Shown here: positions 5,875 through 7,669 of the stretch, piece by piece
Numbering within the stretch: the stretch's first letter is position 1
How the letters are laid out: each line of letters begins with the position of its first letter
Assembly: GCA_028280915.1 (NCBI GenBank)
Contig: JANQKX010000193.1
Span: forward strand, 1-7,669
From: Kiloniellaceae bacterium
GTDB taxonomy: Bacteria; Pseudomonadota; Alphaproteobacteria; Kiloniellales; Kiloniellaceae
Reading direction: 5' to 3'
Length of the DNA stretch: 7,669 nt
The notes under the pieces: generated by a model
The model's input: only the letters and a program-made list of their open reading frames with translations
The model's database searches: none
Told to the model about the DNA's origin: nothing
Translations under genes and position numbers: made by a program

Positions 5875-7218
5875 ATGTTTGAGAAGATCCTCATTGCCAA
5901 CCGGGGCGAGATCGCCCTTCGCATCCATCGGGCCTGTCGGGAGATGGGCATCAAGACCGTGGCGGTGCATTCCACCGCCGATTCCGACGCCATGCACGTG
6001 CGCCTGGCCGACGAGGCGGTCTGCATCGGCCCGCCGGCGAGCCGGGACAGCTATCTGAACGTGCCGGCCATCCTAACGGCGGCCACCATTACCGGGGCGG
6101 ATGCCATTCACCCAGGTGTGGGCTTTTTGTCGGAAAACGCCAATTTCGCCACCATGGTCGAAGAGCACGATTTGGTCTTCATCGGCCCCCGCCCGGAGCA
6201 TATCAGCTTGATGGGCGATAAGGTCGCGGCCAAGAAAGCGGCTAAGGACCTGGGCATTCCCGTGGTGCCCGGCTCGCCCCGCGCGGTGACCAGCGAGAAA
6301 GACGCGGAATCCGTGGCCGAGGATATCGGCTACCCCCTCTTGATCAAGGCCAGCGCCGGCGGCGGCGGCCGGGGCATGAAGATCGCCGGCGATGCCTCGG
6401 AATTGAAGGAAGCCTATCGCTTGGCGCGCAGCGAAGCCAAGGCGGCCTTCGGCAATGACGAAGTTTACATGGAGCGCTACCTAGGCAAGCCGCGCCATAT
6501 CGAGATCCAATTGCTGGCCGATGGGCACGGCAACGTGGTGCACCTGGGCGAACGGGACTGTTCCTTGCAGCGGCGCCACCAAAAACTGCTGGAAGAAGCC
6601 CCCTCACCGGCCCTGAACGCCGACGAACGGGAAAAGATCGGCCGGCGGGTCACCGATGCCATGAGCGACTTGGGCTATGCCAGCGCCGGAACCATCGAGT
6701 TTTTGTATGAAAACGGTGAATTTTACTTCATCGAGATGAACACCCGCATCCAGGTAGAGCACCCCATTTCCGAGGCCATCACGGGCGTGGACATCGTGCG
6801 GGAGCAGATCCGTGTCGCCGCCGGCGCGCCCTTGGGCTTTACCCAAGAGGACGTGAAGCTTTGGGGCCATGCCATCGAGTGCCGAATCAACGCGGAGAAT
6901 CCGGAAAACTTCATGCCCTCGCCGGGCACCGTGCGGGAGTATCATGCCCCCGGCGGCCTGGGTGTCCGGGTGGATTCAGGGCTCTACGCCGGTTACAAAA
7001 TCCCGCCCCATTACGACAGCCTGATCGCGAAACTGATCGTTCATGGGCAGACCCGCAACGAATGCCTCATGCGCTTGCGGCGGGCCTTGGAGGAGTTCGT
7101 GATCGAGGGCGTGGATACCTCCATTCCCTTGCACCAGCGGCTGATCGCAGAGAACGATTTCGTCAACGGCCATTATGATATTCACTGGCTCGAGCGCTTT
7201 ATGGGCCTGAAGTCTTGA
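5875..7218 (+). CDS. accC: Biotin carboxylase subunit of acetyl-CoA carboxylase
   Basis: Uses ATP and bicarbonate to carboxylate the biotin on AccB. The 447 residues match the family (E. coli about 449). In order: the biotin carboxylase N-domain (MFEKILIANRGEIALRI), the ATP-grasp domain with Lys116, Lys158, glycine-rich loop 162-168 and His208, RHQK with Lys237, metal and catalytic residues Glu275, Glu287, Asn289 and Arg291 in EMNTRIQVEH, then the C-domain with Arg337 in ECRINAE and the PSPG and PPHYDSLIAKL motifs. All catalytic residues are kept. One mild oddity is Val82 in HPGVGFLSE, where Tyr is usual. Start at the ATG 7 nt after accB; the sequence before it (GCCGGCAG) is a poor ribosome site, so translation is probably coupled to accB. 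Confidence 0.98.
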   Translation: MFEKILIANRGEIALRIHRACREMGIKTVAVHSTADSDAMHVRLADEAVCIGPPASRDSYLNVPAILTAATITGADAIHPGVGFLSENANFATMVEEHDLVFIGPRPEHISLMGDKVAAKKAAKDLGIPVVPGSPRAVTSEKDAESVAEDIGYPLLIKASAGGGGRGMKIAGDASELKEAYRLARSEAKAAFGNDEVYMERYLGKPRHIEIQLLADGHGNVVHLGERDCSLQRRHQKLLEEAPSPALNADEREKIGRRVTDAMSDLGYASAGTIEFLYENGEFYFIEMNTRIQVEHPISEAITGVDIVREQIRVAAGAPLGFTQEDVKLWGHAIECRINAENPENFMPSPGTVREYHAPGGLGVRVDSGLYAGYKIPPHYDSLIAKLIVHGQTRNECLMRLRRALEEFVIEGVDTSIPLHQRLIAENDFVNGHYDIHWLERFMGLKS

Positions 7219-7271
7219 GCTGGACGTCGATTTAGGGCCAGAATACCGTCCGATTTTACCAGAGCTGAGTC

Positions 7272-7311
7272 AGATCGGGTGCTCAGTCGCCCGGCCTGAT
7301 CTTGGTTTTTT
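7272..7311 (+). terminator. Intrinsic terminator of the aroQ-accB-accC operon
   Basis: AGATCGGGT (7272-7280) pairs with GCCTGATCT (7294-7302) as nine base pairs including two G-U wobbles, with a 13-nt loop, then TGG and six T residues (7306-7311). It starts 53 nt after the accC stop. This is the best Rho-independent terminator in the window. It separates the acc operon from aat, which therefore needs its own promoter or read-through. Confidence 0.75.
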
Positions 7312-7417
7312 GCTTTGTAGGAAAAAGAGCTGTTTGCGGGCTTAGAAGGTCGTCCATGACTTGGGACTCGGGGCGATCTCAAGGGATCGGAAACGCTCTG
7401 ACGGATGGCCCCGGATC
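7312..7417 (+). promoter_or_regulatory. aat leader region, no convincing promoter identified
   Basis: Roughly 106 nt between the operon terminator and aat. It must hold the aat promoter if the terminator is efficient, but I see no good -35/-10 pair. It contains one GANTC site (GACTC, 7365-7369), with another just upstream (GAGTC, 7267-7271), the sequence methylated by CcrM in alphaproteobacteria. A small CGATC/GATCG hairpin lies at 7374-7389. The ribosome site before 7418 is weak. Confidence 0.25.
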
Positions 7418-7669
7418 ATGCAGCTTACACCGGATCTTCTGCTAAAGGCCTATTCCATCGGCATATTTCCCATGGCGGAAAGCAGGCTGGATCCGGAACT
7501 CCATTGGATCGATCCGGAGCAGCGGGGCATCCTGCCCCTGGAAGATCTGCACATCCCCCGCAGTTTGAAAAAACGCCTGCGCCGGGGGGATTTTCAAGTG
7601 CGGTGCAACGCGGCCTTTCGGGAGGTTTTGCAGGCCTGTGCCGAACCGGCGGAAAACCGGCCCGATACC
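7418..7669 (+). CDS. aat: Leucyl/phenylalanyl-tRNA-protein transferase, N-terminal part
   Basis: Transfers leucine or phenylalanine from charged tRNA to the N-terminal Arg or Lys of proteins, marking them for ClpS/ClpAP degradation under the N-end rule; cytosolic. The 84 visible codons show the family N-terminus: LTPDLLLKAYSIGIFPMAES, then LHWIDPEQRGILPLEDLHIPRSLKKRLRRGDFQVRCNAAFREVLQAC. The full protein is usually about 200-240 residues, so most of it lies beyond the window. The ATG at 7418 is the only sensible start: no in-frame start codon lies just upstream, and the ATG at 7405 is in another frame. The acceptor-binding and catalytic parts are not visible. Placement right after accC fits a common alphaproteobacterial order. 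Confidence 0.95.
   Translation, partial: MQLTPDLLLKAYSIGIFPMAESRLDPELHWIDPEQRGILPLEDLHIPRSLKKRLRRGDFQVRCNAAFREVLQACAEPAENRPDT

Noticed and set aside
7374..7389. CGATC/GATCG hairpin before aat as a terminator or riboswitch
   Set aside because: Only five base pairs with no T-run and no match to a riboswitch core I know.

Overview
The window reads as chromosomal housekeeping DNA from a GC-rich alphaproteobacterium, probably of the Rhodospirillales type. The basis is the protein resemblance, strong G/C preference at third codon positions, and the order dsbA-like - aroQ - accB - accC - aat. This assignment is inferred without a database search. I found no mobile element, CRISPR array, tRNA or rRNA.

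Left arm (1-2506, minus strand): a two-gene unit. A predicted lipoprotein of the gamma-glutamyltransferase fold (806-2506) is followed after 22 nt by a class I/II PLP-dependent aminotransferase (783 down to the window edge, 261 codons visible). The lipoprotein keeps much of the family scaffold. However, by manual alignment it lacks the catalytic threonine and the residues that bind the glutamyl group, so it is probably not a working transpeptidase.

Centre (2511-4813, plus strand): a secreted BepA-like M48 metalloprotease with a C-terminal TPR-type tail, then a periplasmic ScsC/DsbA-type thioredoxin-fold protein. Both would act in envelope protein quality control. The protease start lies only 4 bp from the divergent lipoprotein start, so the control elements of each gene must lie inside the other. 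The 176 bp between protease and thioredoxin gene is the most structured non-coding stretch here. It holds a possible 19-codon ORF overlapping the protease stop, a perfect 12-bp direct repeat, a 7-bp inverted repeat next to an extended -10 promoter, and a TTAGC/GCTAA/TTAGC half-site array.

Right arm (4949-7669, plus strand): aroQ (type II 3-dehydroquinase, shikimate pathway), accB and accC (biotin carrier and biotin carboxylase of acetyl-CoA carboxylase) are tightly spaced and look like one operon. A convincing intrinsic terminator (7272-7311) closes it. The 5' end of aat (leucyl/phenylalanyl-tRNA-protein transferase) follows and runs off the window.

I do not see a clearly new multi-gene system. 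The best leads are the apparently catalytically dead GGT-like lipoprotein with its odd 5' end, and the repeat-rich leader ahead of the thioredoxin-fold gene.
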